In this document: piece after piece, positions 1-11,000 of the stretch
Position numbering within the stretch: position 1 is the stretch's first letter
Layout: each line of letters opens with the position of its first letter
Source: Prosopocoilus inquinatus
Taxonomy: Eukaryota; Arthropoda; Insecta; Coleoptera; Lucanidae
NCBI GenBank assembly: GCA_036172665.1
Contig: CM069870.1
Coordinates: 29,114,001 to 29,178,000 of the forward strand
Direction of reading: 5' to 3'
DNA: 64,000 nt
Notes under the pieces: model-generated
Database searches by the model: none
Told to the model about the DNA's origin: nothing
The model's input: only the letters and a program-made list of their open reading frames with translations
Position numbers and translations under genes: made by a program

Positions 1-306
1 TGCTCTTAATAAGTTTTTTTCCATATTACTTAGTGCACATAAACATTTTTTTCCGGTAAAGAAAATTAAAAGGACCTGTAATGGAAAGACATTAGTGAAC
101 TGGTTTACAAATGATTTATTTAAAATGAGGGACTATTTAAACTTTTTATTTGAGGTGAAAAAAAATTTGAGGATCAGATATCCTACTTTAAATAACTTAA
201 ATATTTATAAGAACTATAAAATTTTATATAACAAGCAATTAGAATTATCAAAAAAAAAACTGCAAACGAGAAATACATAAAGAATTCGAATAACAGTGCA
301 AAGGCG

Positions 307-1423
307 ATGTGGGATGTAATTAATGTGCAAAAGAAGGCTTCACTTAATAATTTTCCCGTAGAAAATAAAATTTCAGCCAATGAATTTAATACGTTTTTCA
401 CAAATATAGCACACGAAACTATTTCCAAACTAGATTCATGGTCAACTTCGTTTGATTCTTTTCTTCTTGACGTCAAAAAGCCTGTCCAGAATTTTCATTT
501 TAATGACGCTAGTTTCATAGAAATACATGATATCAAGGTACAAATGAAGGGTAGTAAAAGCCTAGACGCATATGGAATTAACGTTCAACTTATTAAACAT
601 TTTGTAAATTTATTATATATTCCCCTTACCAAGCTTATAAATAAAATATTCCAAACCGGTGTATATCCTGATGCGTTGAAGTTATCGTGCGTTATACCAA
701 TATTAAAAAAAAAGGCAACCCGGATGAGCACTAATTATCGACCTATTTCTTTAATCCCTGTGTTATCTAAAGTTATAGAAACGGTAATGAAAAATAGAAT
801 AGTTTCTTTTTTTGAAACACATAACTTATTTAGTAGAAATCAGTATGGTTTTCGTAAGAGTTGCTCCACTGTCGCTGCCACTAATCGAATACATCACCAA
901 TTTGTTCGAGATGCGAGAACACGTTTTTTCAGTGTTCTTTGATCTTTCACAGGCTTTTGATTGTATCTCACACGATATTCTAAGATCTAAGTTGAAGTAT
1001 TATAATTTCGATTCAGTGAGGATAAAACTTATAACATCTTACTTTAGCAATAGAAGGCAAATTGTTCGATATCAAGGTAAATACTCTGATATGATAGACG
1101 TTACAGCTGGTGTTCCTCAAGGCTCCGTCCTAGGACCAATCTTGTTTTTGCTGTATATTAATGATATTGATCAATGTGTAATTAATTCAAAGATAACGCT
1201 ATTTGCAGACGATACAACATTATTAAAAAGTAATGTCAGTTTCATTGATGGGTCCCTAACATTTGCGGAAGCCGTAACATATATTAAAAATTGGTTTTTG
1301 AGCAATAAACTTAGTTTAAACGAAGACAAAACACAAATCATGTATTTTTCCTTGAGAAATGTCGACAATTGGGCAAACGATTTCTGTGGTGTGAAGCCAT
1401 CAAATATTTGGGTGTTTACTTAG
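307..1423 (+). pseudogene. Reverse transcriptase of the LINE, frameshifted
   Basis: The reverse transcriptase palm and fingers can be read in pieces. NYRPISLIPVLSK lies near 740-780 and NQYGFRKSCST near 837-870. The frame then changes near 890-905, after which VFFDLSQAFDCISHDIL, GVPQGSVLGPILFLLYIND and the catalytic FADD (TTT GCA GAC GAT at 1202-1213) follow. A second frameshift near 1380 moves the C-terminal part (KYLGVYLD) into a third frame, and another break lies near 1600. The family normally copies its RNA at a nicked target site. With at least three frame breaks this copy cannot make a full enzyme. Confidence 0.88.
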
Positions 1424-1781
1424 ATCCCACTCTACAGTGGCATGAACATGTAGATTACGTTGCAAATAAACTAACATTTACTTGGAATACTTTGTTAACA
1501 GCCTATTATGGGCTATTCCAATCAGTCATGTCGTACGCAATTTTTATATGGGGCCATTGTTCTGAAGCTAAAAAAAATTTTTACTTCAAAAAAGAATTAA
1601 ACGTATTATGGATGGCATCGGTCATAGAGATAGCTGTAAGGAAATTTTCAAAAAAATAAAAGTATTGACAATCCCCTCACTTTATATTTTAGAATGTTTA
1701 GTTCACATAAAATCAAATATTAAAAATTATGTAGACCACAATACGTATCATGAATACGACACTAGACAAAGTTCGAATATA

Positions 1782-3084
1782 AAGGGTTTTCCAATAGGGT
1801 CGGGTCGATGTTGAAATAGAATAAAACAAGCTGTGTGTGAGAAATTAACGAAATACTTTTTTTATTTGAAAGGCCCATATGTGCCATTATGAACGGAAGA
1901 TGATATCGTTCAAATGTCCGCCGCGGCTTCGCAGGGTGGCACGGATCCGTGAGACCCAATTTTCAATGACTCTGGCGCATAGATCCCGCTGAATTTGAGC
2001 AATGGCCTGAGTTATGTTGAGTTTGAGGGCATCGGTCGATTGCGGGCTATTGGCGTAGACCTGCGACTTCAGAAAACCCCACAAGAAAAAGTCTAGTGGG
2101 GTCAAATCGCACGATCTTGGTGGCCAATTCACGTCACCTCCGCGAGAAATAACCATACCCTCAAATCGTTCATGCAAAATGTCCATCGTGGCGCTCGCTG
2201 TGTGGCACGTAGCGCCATCCTGCTGGAACCACATGTCGTCCACGTCCATATCGTTCAATTCGGGCCAAAAGAAATCGGTTATCATCGATCTGTAGCGCTC
2301 GCCGTTGACAGTAATGGCCTCACCAACGTCGTTTTCAAAGAAGTACGGACCAATGACACCGCCGGCCCAAAATCCGCACCAAACGGTAACCTTTTGTGGA
2401 TGCATTGCCACCTGCTGAACCTCGTGTGGGTTGGTGTCGTCCCATATACGGCAATTTTGCTTATTAACATAGCCGTTCATCCAAAAGTGCGCCTCGTCGC
2501 TAAAGATGATTTTCTGGCCAAAACTGGGGTCCTCTTCCAAACGCTCCGAAGCCCATTCAGCGAACAAACGGCGTTGTGTATGGTCATTGACTTTGAGCTC
2601 CTGGGTCAGTTGGATCTTGTACGGGTGCAGGCCCAAGTCCCGACGCAGAATTCTCCAAGCTGAAGTCTGCGAAAGGCCAAGTTCTTGTGCACGGCGAGGA
2701 ATTGACTGCCTCGGGTTCTCCTGCACACTTTCACGGACAGCGGCGATATTCTCGGCCGATCTGGCGTTCTTTTGACGTACGGGTGTTCGCTGATTATTTA
2801 CCGAGCCGGTCTTCTCGAATTTGGCCACCAAGCGTTGGAGGGTCGACTTTGAAGGGCCACCCCGTCTGCCGTAAAATGGGCGCAACGCGCGCAACGTTTG
2901 CGCAAACGAACACTCGTTTTGATAATAAAGTTTTATCATTTGGACGTGTTGCTCAGTCGTGTAACTTGCCATGGTGATTTGGCATCAGTGACAGAATAAT
3001 AAACAACAGATTTGACAGACGTCGCTAAAACAACATTGCCGCCGCAGCCTGCCAAGATCGACCCGACCTTATTGGAAAACCCTA
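1782..3084 (-). mobile_element. Tc1/mariner-superfamily transposon inserted in the LINE
   Basis: A 1.3 kb element with terminal inverted repeats of about 31 bp: GGGTTTTCCAATAGGGTCGG from 1784, matched by the reverse complement of the sequence just before 3084, with only a few mismatches. It is flanked by TA on both sides (1780-1781 and 3085-3086), the target duplication of this superfamily. It encodes one uninterrupted transposase on the minus strand. Its base composition is clearly more GC-rich than the host sequence and the surrounding LINE, which suggests a recent arrival. Confidence 0.9.
1887..2972 (-). CDS. Tc1/mariner-like transposase with DUF4817-type N-terminus, intact frame
   Basis: A 361-residue transposase with no internal stop, starting at the ATG at 2972 just inside the right inverted repeat. 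Residues about 5-60 form a helix-turn-helix of the insect DUF4817 type (YTTEQHVQMIKLYYQNE, then GRRGGPSKSTLQRLVAKFE), followed by a second DNA-binding part (residues about 70-130). The DDE/D catalytic core shows IIFSDEAHF (Asp159), WFQQDGATCHTA (Asp252) and PPRSCDLTPLDFFLWG (Asp289), so about 36 residues separate the second and third acidic residues by my count. The product would bind the terminal repeats and cut and rejoin the element at TA. Whether it is active is unknown. The open frame, all three acidic residues and both ends are present. The family name is from recall of the motif pattern. Confidence 0.9.
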   Translation of the reverse strand: MASYTTEQHVQMIKLYYQNECSFAQTLRALRPFYGRRGGPSKSTLQRLVAKFEKTGSVNNQRTPVRQKNARSAENIAAVRESVQENPRQSIPRRAQELGLSQTSAWRILRRDLGLHPYKIQLTQELKVNDHTQRRLFAEWASERLEEDPSFGQKIIFSDEAHFWMNGYVNKQNCRIWDDTNPHEVQQVAMHPQKVTVWCGFWAGGVIGPYFFENDVGEAITVNGERYRSMITDFFWPELNDMDVDDMWFQQDGATCHTASATMDILHERFEGMVISRGGDVNWPPRSCDLTPLDFFLWGFLKSQVYANSPQSTDALKLNITQAIAQIQRDLCARVIENWVSRIRATLRSRGGHLNDIIFRS

Positions 3085-3404
3085 TAGTAGTGCCCCAACA
3101 GACTAAATAAATTTCGCCATGGTAGCAATTATTATGCAATTAAATTCTTTAATTGTTTAACACCTGAATTACGTGAAAAACCATTGCCACAATTTAAATC
3201 TACAATCAAAGAGTATCTGTTGAATAACGCTTTTTATTCCTTCGAAGACTTTCTACAGCTTCCATATGTCATTTAAAAAATATATGTACTGTCTTTTTAT
3301 GTGTCTGTTTGTTTTATGCATCTAATGTATGTAATTGTAACTAAAATTTTATTTACATTTATTTTAAGACGTGTGTAATACCTTTTGTATATATCACCAA
3401 TAAA

Positions 3405-3429
3405 CATTACATTACATTACATTACATTA
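3405..3429 (+). repeat. ATTAC microsatellite, LINE 3' tail
   Basis: About five copies of ATTAC directly follow the AATAAAC-like end of the LINE. Short tandem tails replace a poly(A) tail in many CR1- and I-type elements, so this marks the 3' end of the LINE. Confidence 0.8.
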
Positions 3430-3921
3430 TTTGTTCTAAGTCAAAATATGAGTTTTCTTTTCTACAACAGTCTGAGACTTGAAATTTAAACAGGCATGCG
3501 TTACTATAAATGTATTATGTAAGTAAAACAAACAAATATTCTTCATCGAAATGTTTCTATCTATTGTAAATTATCGACATTACCGACATTCAGTGCAAGA
3601 AGTTGCTAAGTCCAAAAAAAATTTGTTATATTTTTCAGGGCCTAAGCAGATTTTCTACATTTAAACTTTTATTGTACACCGTTGTATCTTTGTGTGCAAG
3701 AAAATGAAATATTTGGAGCAATAAATAAAACTGTGGGAGCATATTTGAAATATTCAATTCATAATAGTTCGAAAACATACAAATGTGACTTCTTGCACTA
3801 GCCCCTTCAGTGGCCTACGGTAATCACACAGCCATAAAAAGAATTGCGTGCAGATGTCTGCACGAATGAGAAAGCGAAGTTCGATTAAAAACAACTAAAG
3901 CAAAAGTTAAATTAATTATAT

Positions 3922-4336
3922 TGTTACGACTTTGGGGTTCGGAAATAATACTCTTCAAATACTTTAATAAAACACAATCCTTTACATAACAAGGAATACA
4001 CTAGTATTACTCTCTAACGCTTATTTTAACACTTTAAGTCGCTGTCTATTAGCCTGAGATGCACTCACTATCGTTCTCTAAATAAGAACAACGGTGAACG
4101 ATATATTAGGTGACGCCACAAGAGCACTCAGCCGTGTGTCGATGTGTGCATGAAAGCGCGAGATCAGTTGCGAGAGTGACAGCTGCAAGAGTCTTCGCAG
4201 TAGTACGAGATTACTCTGCAACTTTCCCGAAGGTACCTGCGGTATCCCGAGCATCACAGACAACCCTTGTTAAAAGGCCGGTGCCACTTTGTTTGGTCAC
4301 AAAAATACCTAGGCGCTCCGAGCCCACAGCTAAACA
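3922..4336 (-). mobile_element. Probable solo LTR of an LTR retrotransposon
   Basis: A 415-bp segment starts TGTTACGAC and ends CTAAACA, so it has the TG...CA ends of an LTR. It is flanked by the 4-base direct repeat ATAT (3918-3921 and 4337-4340). It is more GC-rich than its surroundings and has no internal gene. Read on the minus strand it has the look of an LTR (GC-rich leader, GTGTTTTATTAAAG near the end, closing GTAACA). An 87-residue open frame inside it (4110-4373) runs past the end and shows no protein features. A second LTR or internal region was not seen. Orientation is a guess. Confidence 0.5.
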
Positions 4337-4418
4337 ATATTTTGAATTATTAATTAAAAAATTTAGTTTCTAAAATATGACGAAACGTCTTCTTATACGG
4401 GATCTTATGAAAAACGTT

Positions 4419-5085
4419 TCACGCTATAACTCTGTTACTAATTAGTATAGCCGCGGGACGATAGGTAGAGTTGCACGTCATTAGTTGCAAGCTTGGTAGA
4501 GCTGAACTGTATATTAGAAGGTTGCCTTGATCAGCGGAGGGGAGAGATGGTGCGTATCTCATTACGTCACGTCACGTGATAAATTCCGTTGGGCATATTA
4601 ACGAGATTTTTGCATTATTTGATCAATAGGACCATAGAATTGATTCCATTTTTAGTGAAAAAGATTAAACTTCAGGAAACAGATTAAATCTCATTCTATT
4701 TACTTCACTGTGACCCAGAAGTTTCGTGTGACGTCACGAGTTACTTTTGCGGGGAGGAAATTTCAATCTACATATTAAATGGGAACGAGGCAACCTGCTA
4801 GGTGCAATATCAGTTTTACCAACCTTGATTAGTTAATGATGACGTCAGACGCATGCTGTGTTGAAAAATACGTATACTTATTTACTTAAAATTCAATAAC
4901 CATGCCGTGAGATTTTTATAAAACTGTACATACGATGTAAAAGTTCCTTTGCAGTTTAAGTATTTATCAAAACAGCATGCGTCTGACGTTATCATTAACT
5001 AATGACATGCAACCCTATCTACCTATCGTGCCGCGCCTATATCGCTATAACTCTGTTACTGATACAGTTTATAACAGTTATAGCG
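4419..5085. repeat. Fold-back repeat (MITE-like)
   Basis: Two sets of sequence recur in opposite orientation. GATGACGTCAGACGCATGCT near 4839 is matched by the reverse complement of AGCATGCGTCTGACGTTATC near 4974. CCGCGGGACGATAGGTAGAG near 4452 is matched by the reverse complement of CTACCTATCGTGCCGCGCC near 5020. Both ends also carry CGCTATAACTCTGTTACT (4422 and 5042), and the right end forms its own small hairpin to 5085. No coding capacity. It may be a fold-back MITE with an insertion between about 4490 and 4810. Confidence 0.6.
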
Positions 5086-5149
5086 TAAAAATAAAAAAAA
5101 ATATATGGTGTCATTTGATAAACAAATTGACTATTGTTTGACAAATATT

Positions 5150-5275
5150 ACGATGAAGCAAGTCTGCTCAGATTACAGTTGGGCTCTCCATCACTCTCTG
5201 TACAGCGCTATTTCGGCCCTAACTGAATTTGAAGCATGGGACTTTCAATTGATGCTCGACAAAGCCATTGGAATC
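5150..5275 (-). repeat. Decayed member of the hammerhead-bearing repeat family
   Basis: On the minus strand this shows GGGCCGAAATAG followed by GCTGTACAGAG, the 3' half of the hammerhead-like unit seen better at 19462 and 58825, and then the shared downstream motif (AATCTGAGCAGACTTGC). The CUGANGA half is missing. The copy is a relic. Confidence 0.5.
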
Positions 5276-8026
5276 TGAATGATATATTTTAATTTCCAGG
5301 TGTCGAATACCAAGAAAATCATTTAATTCCTTGAACAAATAAGATTCAAATGATTTTTCTTGATTCGTGGTGATCCAGAAAAAAAAAATTTGTTAGCGTG
5401 GTTGCTTCGATGTTTTCTACTAGGTTTCTGGTCAGCGTGAAAAGTGGTCAACAAGTCAGTCAGTACCTATTTCCCTGTGAGCAAAGCAATGATCCAACGA
5501 GGTCAACATGTATAGTGCTGAAAACTCCCAGGAGAAGTAAATCATATCACGCTGTAACTTCATGTTTCGTACTAAGTAATTATAATTTTTGTAATGTTGT
5601 GGTTTAAACCCAACATTGAATAACAAAATTCAAAATGAAGTTTCTTTTAATGGTCTTTCTTTGACAATAAAACTGTTCTTATTTATTCTTAATTCATTGA
5701 AGATTGTCAGATGATGACATCATCATTTAATTTAGTAACAACTGCCTGTTCTTCCGATAAGTATAGCATCTCTCAAGTATTTATAAATTTTGACAGGAAA
5801 ACGTCATGGTCCACTTTAATTTCATAAAGTCTTTGCTTGTCCCAGTATTTTAAACGATGCTGATGCGAGCTCAGTCTTGGATAAAGTCCTAAATTTGAAA
5901 GAAGCTCCAAACATCGCGACTCTTTCACGTTTTTAATAATTCTAACTTACCTTACCTTACCTACGTCATGTAGACGCATTGATTCTGCCTCTAATCACCA
6001 CCAACCTCCTGAAAACAAACTATTTCACCAGAATATGAAGAAGAAGATGAAGAGATATTTTTCTAATTTTTCTGCCTTCTTATATGTTATAAATAATGCG
6101 TACCTAAATTATAATTTGAAAAAGGATTGAAAGCAGAAGGTAACTTAATATCTAATCTTCACTCTTGATTTAATTATGTTTACGAAAAAAATAGTTGTTA
6201 ATAAAATTAATGCAAAATCAATTTGTGTTATAATGTAGTTTAATTAAAGATCTTATGTAATTTTAATTAACTTTATTCCAGAAATGTCAGCACTTATACA
6301 AGAGCAATTTATCAGTTTCATTTATTTGACAAAAATGTACCTAATATGCTATGTAGCTTTGTGAATACGAAAACCAGCTAAATCAACTGTTTAGCTTCCG
6401 TTAAGGTTTCGTTTAATTTATTAACAAATCAAATCCAAACGGGCTATTCTCAAATCTTCTGCTCTTTTTAGTAATAAACATTGTTGATTAATTAATTTGT
6501 GTGTTTAAAGTGGCTCCGAAAAATATGTTCTTTATATATTCGATACTTCGCAACGATGAATTTTTGTAATTATTTCTATGCAGAATAATTTATAAAGCTT
6601 CATGGGTCATGTCTATATTTTTATTTATTTAATAAAATCATGCATTGTATATTTTGTACATACCACATTTTTTTAATTCTGAAAAAAGTTTAAACAAGTT
6701 AGTTTTACTACATATATTTAAAGCTTTAAACAAGTATATTCGACATCAAATAACGTAAATTTAACTTGTGAAATAAGGAATAATGAGTTTCGATAAACAT
6801 TTGTTGTTAAGTCAGCATCGAAGCATTCACACATATACAGGGACATCAGAAATGAATTCATCACATGTGATTCAGCCCTAAACGCATGAAAGCCACCAAG
6901 CCTAGCAAATCAAAATGAAACAAAACAGAACGAAAGTCAATAACAAATATATGCCAATTTGAAATGAAACAGCAGCCTCATTTTTCTCAGTGTTGATATT
7001 TTTGAGAAGACAAAACCTTATTCAAATTGGTGACGTGGAAGAAATCATCCTAATCGAGATTACTGCAAGCTAACTGCATTGTTATTGACGATGGTAGTAA
7101 GGGTTACAAAACTGTCAATCGGTCTTGATTAGCTTGATCACGACTCTACGTGCGTGATGCGTATACTGATAGAAACGGTATTAAAATAACATCATTTTTA
7201 CATAAAAGTTAATGATATTTTAAGTAAATTTTTAATGTTACATGAAGTTCTAATATGCAATATTATAAAACAACATATTTTAACGTAAAAGTAATAAAAT
7301 TTTACTGCCATTTTCATAATTTTCATTATTGACGGATAATAATATGCTCAGTTTATCCAGGAATTTCAAAATATGTATAATTTCAGATATTGTAAATTTA
7401 TCCACATATTTTCAGGACACAGGTATTTATATAAGCTTTTCTTAGAAATAATTGCTTTCACGTTAATTATATTCAAAACCAGATTTTGGACACGTCACGC
7501 TTATTTGCACTCGTTATAAATGATTCATTGGCCCAATGGCCTATGAAAATAAAAAAATGAACATTTGCCGCTCATTAATAATGGTGTGAGGCATCTCAAA
7601 ATCCAAATTATACACCACGAGCAGCTACTAATTGATTCGTCACAAATCAAAATTGTATTCGCTACAAGAAAATAGATTTTCTAAACAGCTAAGGTACATC
7701 TTCAACATTAGTGACAAAATAAGCAGCAATAAAACATGCGACACACCAAGCAAAGTTGACAAACAGCTATCAGAAACGCAATACTTTCACAATCGGAAAA
7801 AGGCGGAACATTTCAAAGCCTACTACGTCCAATGAAATTTTTATACAAATTTTGTAAAAGTATACAATGTAGCTGTGATATAAATAAAATATGTCGAACG
7901 CCAAGTTTCTGAATAGTCGTTAAACATGTAAAAAATTAAATAAGACTAAAATATTTCGCAGGCGTAAAGATTCGAAATCATAGATTTCGATTTATGACAA
8001 ATTATAAAATCTAAGTCATTCTCTTC
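5276..8026. other. AT-rich stretch, no gene seen
   Basis: This is the 3' flank of tetraspanin B. Short open frames at 5398-5607 and 7632-7835 show no domain, splice context or repeat signature. A short CTTAC repeat lies near 5945. I see nothing else that can be supported. Confidence 0.5.
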
Positions 8027-11000
8027 TCAACTGCTTCTTGTATATTTTGCATATCTATTCCTTCTTCTTTCGTTTTTGATGGAACTAATTAAAACTGACG
8101 CAAATATAATACCAACGGCCTAAAACAAGAAATAACAGTTAAATAAAGAAATTAATATGAAATAAATTATTGTTAATCCATCCAATATTTAAAGATTATA
8201 AAATCCATATTCACTTTCACAATTTCAAAACTGCATACTATAATCAACTTGCACCCTTAATTTGGAGGAATATGTCACGGTCTTACCTCTATTACTGCAA
8301 TGCAGAAAGCCATTATGTATGTGATTTTTATGCCTCTGGCGAATGATTCGAAGACCCTGTCAAGGCAAGAACTCGGAAAAGCCAATTCGATCCTGCACTC
8401 CGTCGCTGTTCGCTCGCAACAACTCATAGGCAATGTTCCATTTGATGGAAAATTTGCCCAATCTTGAGGTGATTCCACTCCGCAACATTCTAGCTGTAAA
8501 ACAACCACTTTTATTATACCTTTTTGGGGAAAAAGGAATTGTACATAATAACTAGAGAGCGGACAAAACTATACATATCAACGATGTAGCTACTATGGCT
8601 ATCGAAGATCTAATCAGTGTCCAGCGCGTTAAACACGAGATCCCCGCTATAAATATACTTTTATCCTCGCCCTAGTGATAAAACGACACTTATTTATTAG
8701 GAATAAGTTAAGTTGCTCTTTAAATTATTAATTAGTTTGAAAATAAACAACATTTTACTAATTTAACCGATCTCGTATGTTTTAAGAAAAGTGATATCCC
8801 CATGTTTAAGCTCGAGGAACGAACATTCTGTATACAACGTGCTTCCGAGTTAACTTCATGTTACGTATAATAGAGCAAAAAAAAATAAACTATTTATAGT
8901 TCTTAACCCGTCAATTCTGTTAACTAACTATTTTTCACAAATTCCACTAAATATTTAGGTATAAATTAGAGAAATTCCCTAAAAATTCAATGCTTTTAGC
9001 TCAAATTGTCGGGATAGTACATAGAAAGGTTTCCAGATCCGAAAGTTTTCGACAGTTTCCGTGTATCGTAGAAAGATTGTTACACAGTAGATGTAGGATT
9101 TCTTTTCTTCCTTATTTCTCTTCTATGTCTGTTTCTAATTAGCTACACATTTCCAATGCCGGTCTGCTCGACGCGAAATATTGTTTTAAAACAAAAGTGT
9201 GATAGCTAAGACATCGCCAATAAGAAAAAAAGAACACTTGACAATCGTATCTGCTAAATTGTTAATCATAAACTATGTTTTCTGAATTAGATCGTCTGTC
9301 GAGTTTAATACTTCTATAAAATTACCGAATTTTATGATTCTACTAATAAATTCTAATAAATAAACAAGATATTCGAAATTTTCAATTTTTTGAAGATATT
9401 TCGAAAATGGCAATTGTAGAGACCCCAACCTAACGCAGTTTGCTTTTTGTAATTTAACCGTCTTTGTATATTTTCTAGTTTACGAAATTCCCATAGTGAC
9501 CTTTTAATTAAATTAGTTTTAACATTGTTTACGTAGGGTGTAAGGCTATGTTGAACTGGCATTTTAACTAGAATAAAAATTATAATTGGAAGTATTGTTT
9601 AAGAAAGATCATTTGTTTTTAAATAATGTGATCAAATTGAATCGCACGTTTACCCGACGAGAAGATGACCATCGCACAAGTTCAGGCGGTAAAAGTAACT
9701 AGAATTCATAAAAAAGAAACTGAAGATCTAGTTTTCAAGGGTAACATGTCCCATATAAGCTCATGCAGTTTTATAATATTAAGCATTAAATATTGTTTGC
9801 CTAACAACAGTTCAGTCGAATATTTTGTTCTGCAAAATGTCATTCATCCACATAGGGTTTTAGAAATTAACAATTAATAAAACTTTCTTATCTTTAAAAA
9901 TTTGAATTTCTGATCAAAGAAATAATTGCACCACTAGTTGCTTGTCTATTAAAAAGCTTTTTAGTTCACCATTACTAATTTTTTAATTTTTAAGCAATAA
10001 TAATTTTGTTCATTCTGTGGCCAAAAATTGGATAGAATAAGTCATAGATACAATTATATCAATGTTTTACCGACAGTCGTTCGCAGGTTAAGTATAAAAT
10101 ACTCCCATAAGTTCAAATACTCGTTTGTAACAATCACAGACAAAATAAGTATAATGAATTTAAACATTTTATATATGATCTATTAAAAATAAAATATTAC
10201 GCCATAAAAGGAATTAATAACAAAAAATAGTTTTGGAATATTCCTAATTTTACTAGGAAAGTGGTTTTGCACAAAAGTAGCGTGGTTAATGTTCAAAATT
10301 TAGCCACAGCTGCCACAGTTGACTGCTAATTTCGCGTATTGTAATTGAGTAAGTTGGGAAAAATTATGAAGATTATCTTTTACTTACAAGGCATATCTGT
10401 AAATAAAAATAAAATACTGTTAAAATTTTGTTGTTGATACAAATAATTTTAAATGGGGGTTAATATCGAAAGTTAATCTTATAACCTTTTTTGAGCAATA
10501 AATAACCTTGAAGTATGAGACGTGCAGTCCCAATTAATAACATTATTGTAGATGACAATGTACTAAGAAATAGTACATAGCATTTAATTATCATTAAGAT
10601 ACTGTTTTAGCTTTAGACTAGCAAATTAGGCTTTGTTTATTCTCTTACAGACAATGTCAGCATTATTTTACCAAGTAAGTGTATCGTCAATAACAATTCC
10701 AACAAATCCAGCACAATGAAAAAATAATATCAGATTCATTTAAGGAATTGTAGGGTGTTTTTGTATTTAAAAAATTGATAAAATCTAAGGTTTTTGATTT
10801 CCCGGGCTTGTTTAATTCCCGCAAAGCGGTATTGTAAAAACATGATCCCGGGCATCTCAGGATTCCGGGAAATTGTACTTTTTGTGATATTTTACATATC
10901 TTCTTAGAAAAATTATCAACATTAGAAACCTTGTTTTTTTGTTACATATCTCATGATTATGAATTAAAACAATGGGTGAAAATACAATAAAAACAAAACA

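Larger units (their letters stand above)
1..3430 (+). mobile_element. LINE (CR1/Jockey-like non-LTR retrotransposon), 5' end outside window, split by a mariner
   Basis: A plus-strand non-LTR retrotransposon relic. Bases 1-306 encode the linker that lies between endonuclease and reverse transcriptase in such elements. Bases 307-1423 encode most of the reverse transcriptase, about 1385-1781 the C-terminal region (LGVYLDPTLQW near 1411), and about 3150-3276 the last residues (PELREKPLPQFKS), which end in TAA. The 3' end is a short ATTAC microsatellite (about 3405-3429), a usual tail for this class. A DNA transposon occupies 1782-3084. When it is ignored, the LINE coding text reads across the TA target in one frame (NTRQ-type motif DTRQSSN before, VVPQQTK after). 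Several frameshifts make the copy dead. The clade is not certain. Confidence 0.88.

Noticed and set aside
2172..2977. Several open frames on the plus strand opposite the transposase
   Set aside because: They are antisense shadows of the intact minus-strand transposase, which has clear motifs; the shadow peptides have none.
4110..4373. 87-residue frame read as a gene
   Set aside because: It lies within and runs past the putative LTR; its length reflects the higher GC content there.
7632..7835. 67-residue plus-strand frame rich in Lys and Ser
   Set aside because: No domain, signal, splice context or repeat match; expected by chance at this AT content.
9353..9562. Minus-strand frame with a KLENIQRRL string like a LINE C-terminus
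   Set aside because: Only one short string fits; no neighbouring LINE motifs or tail.
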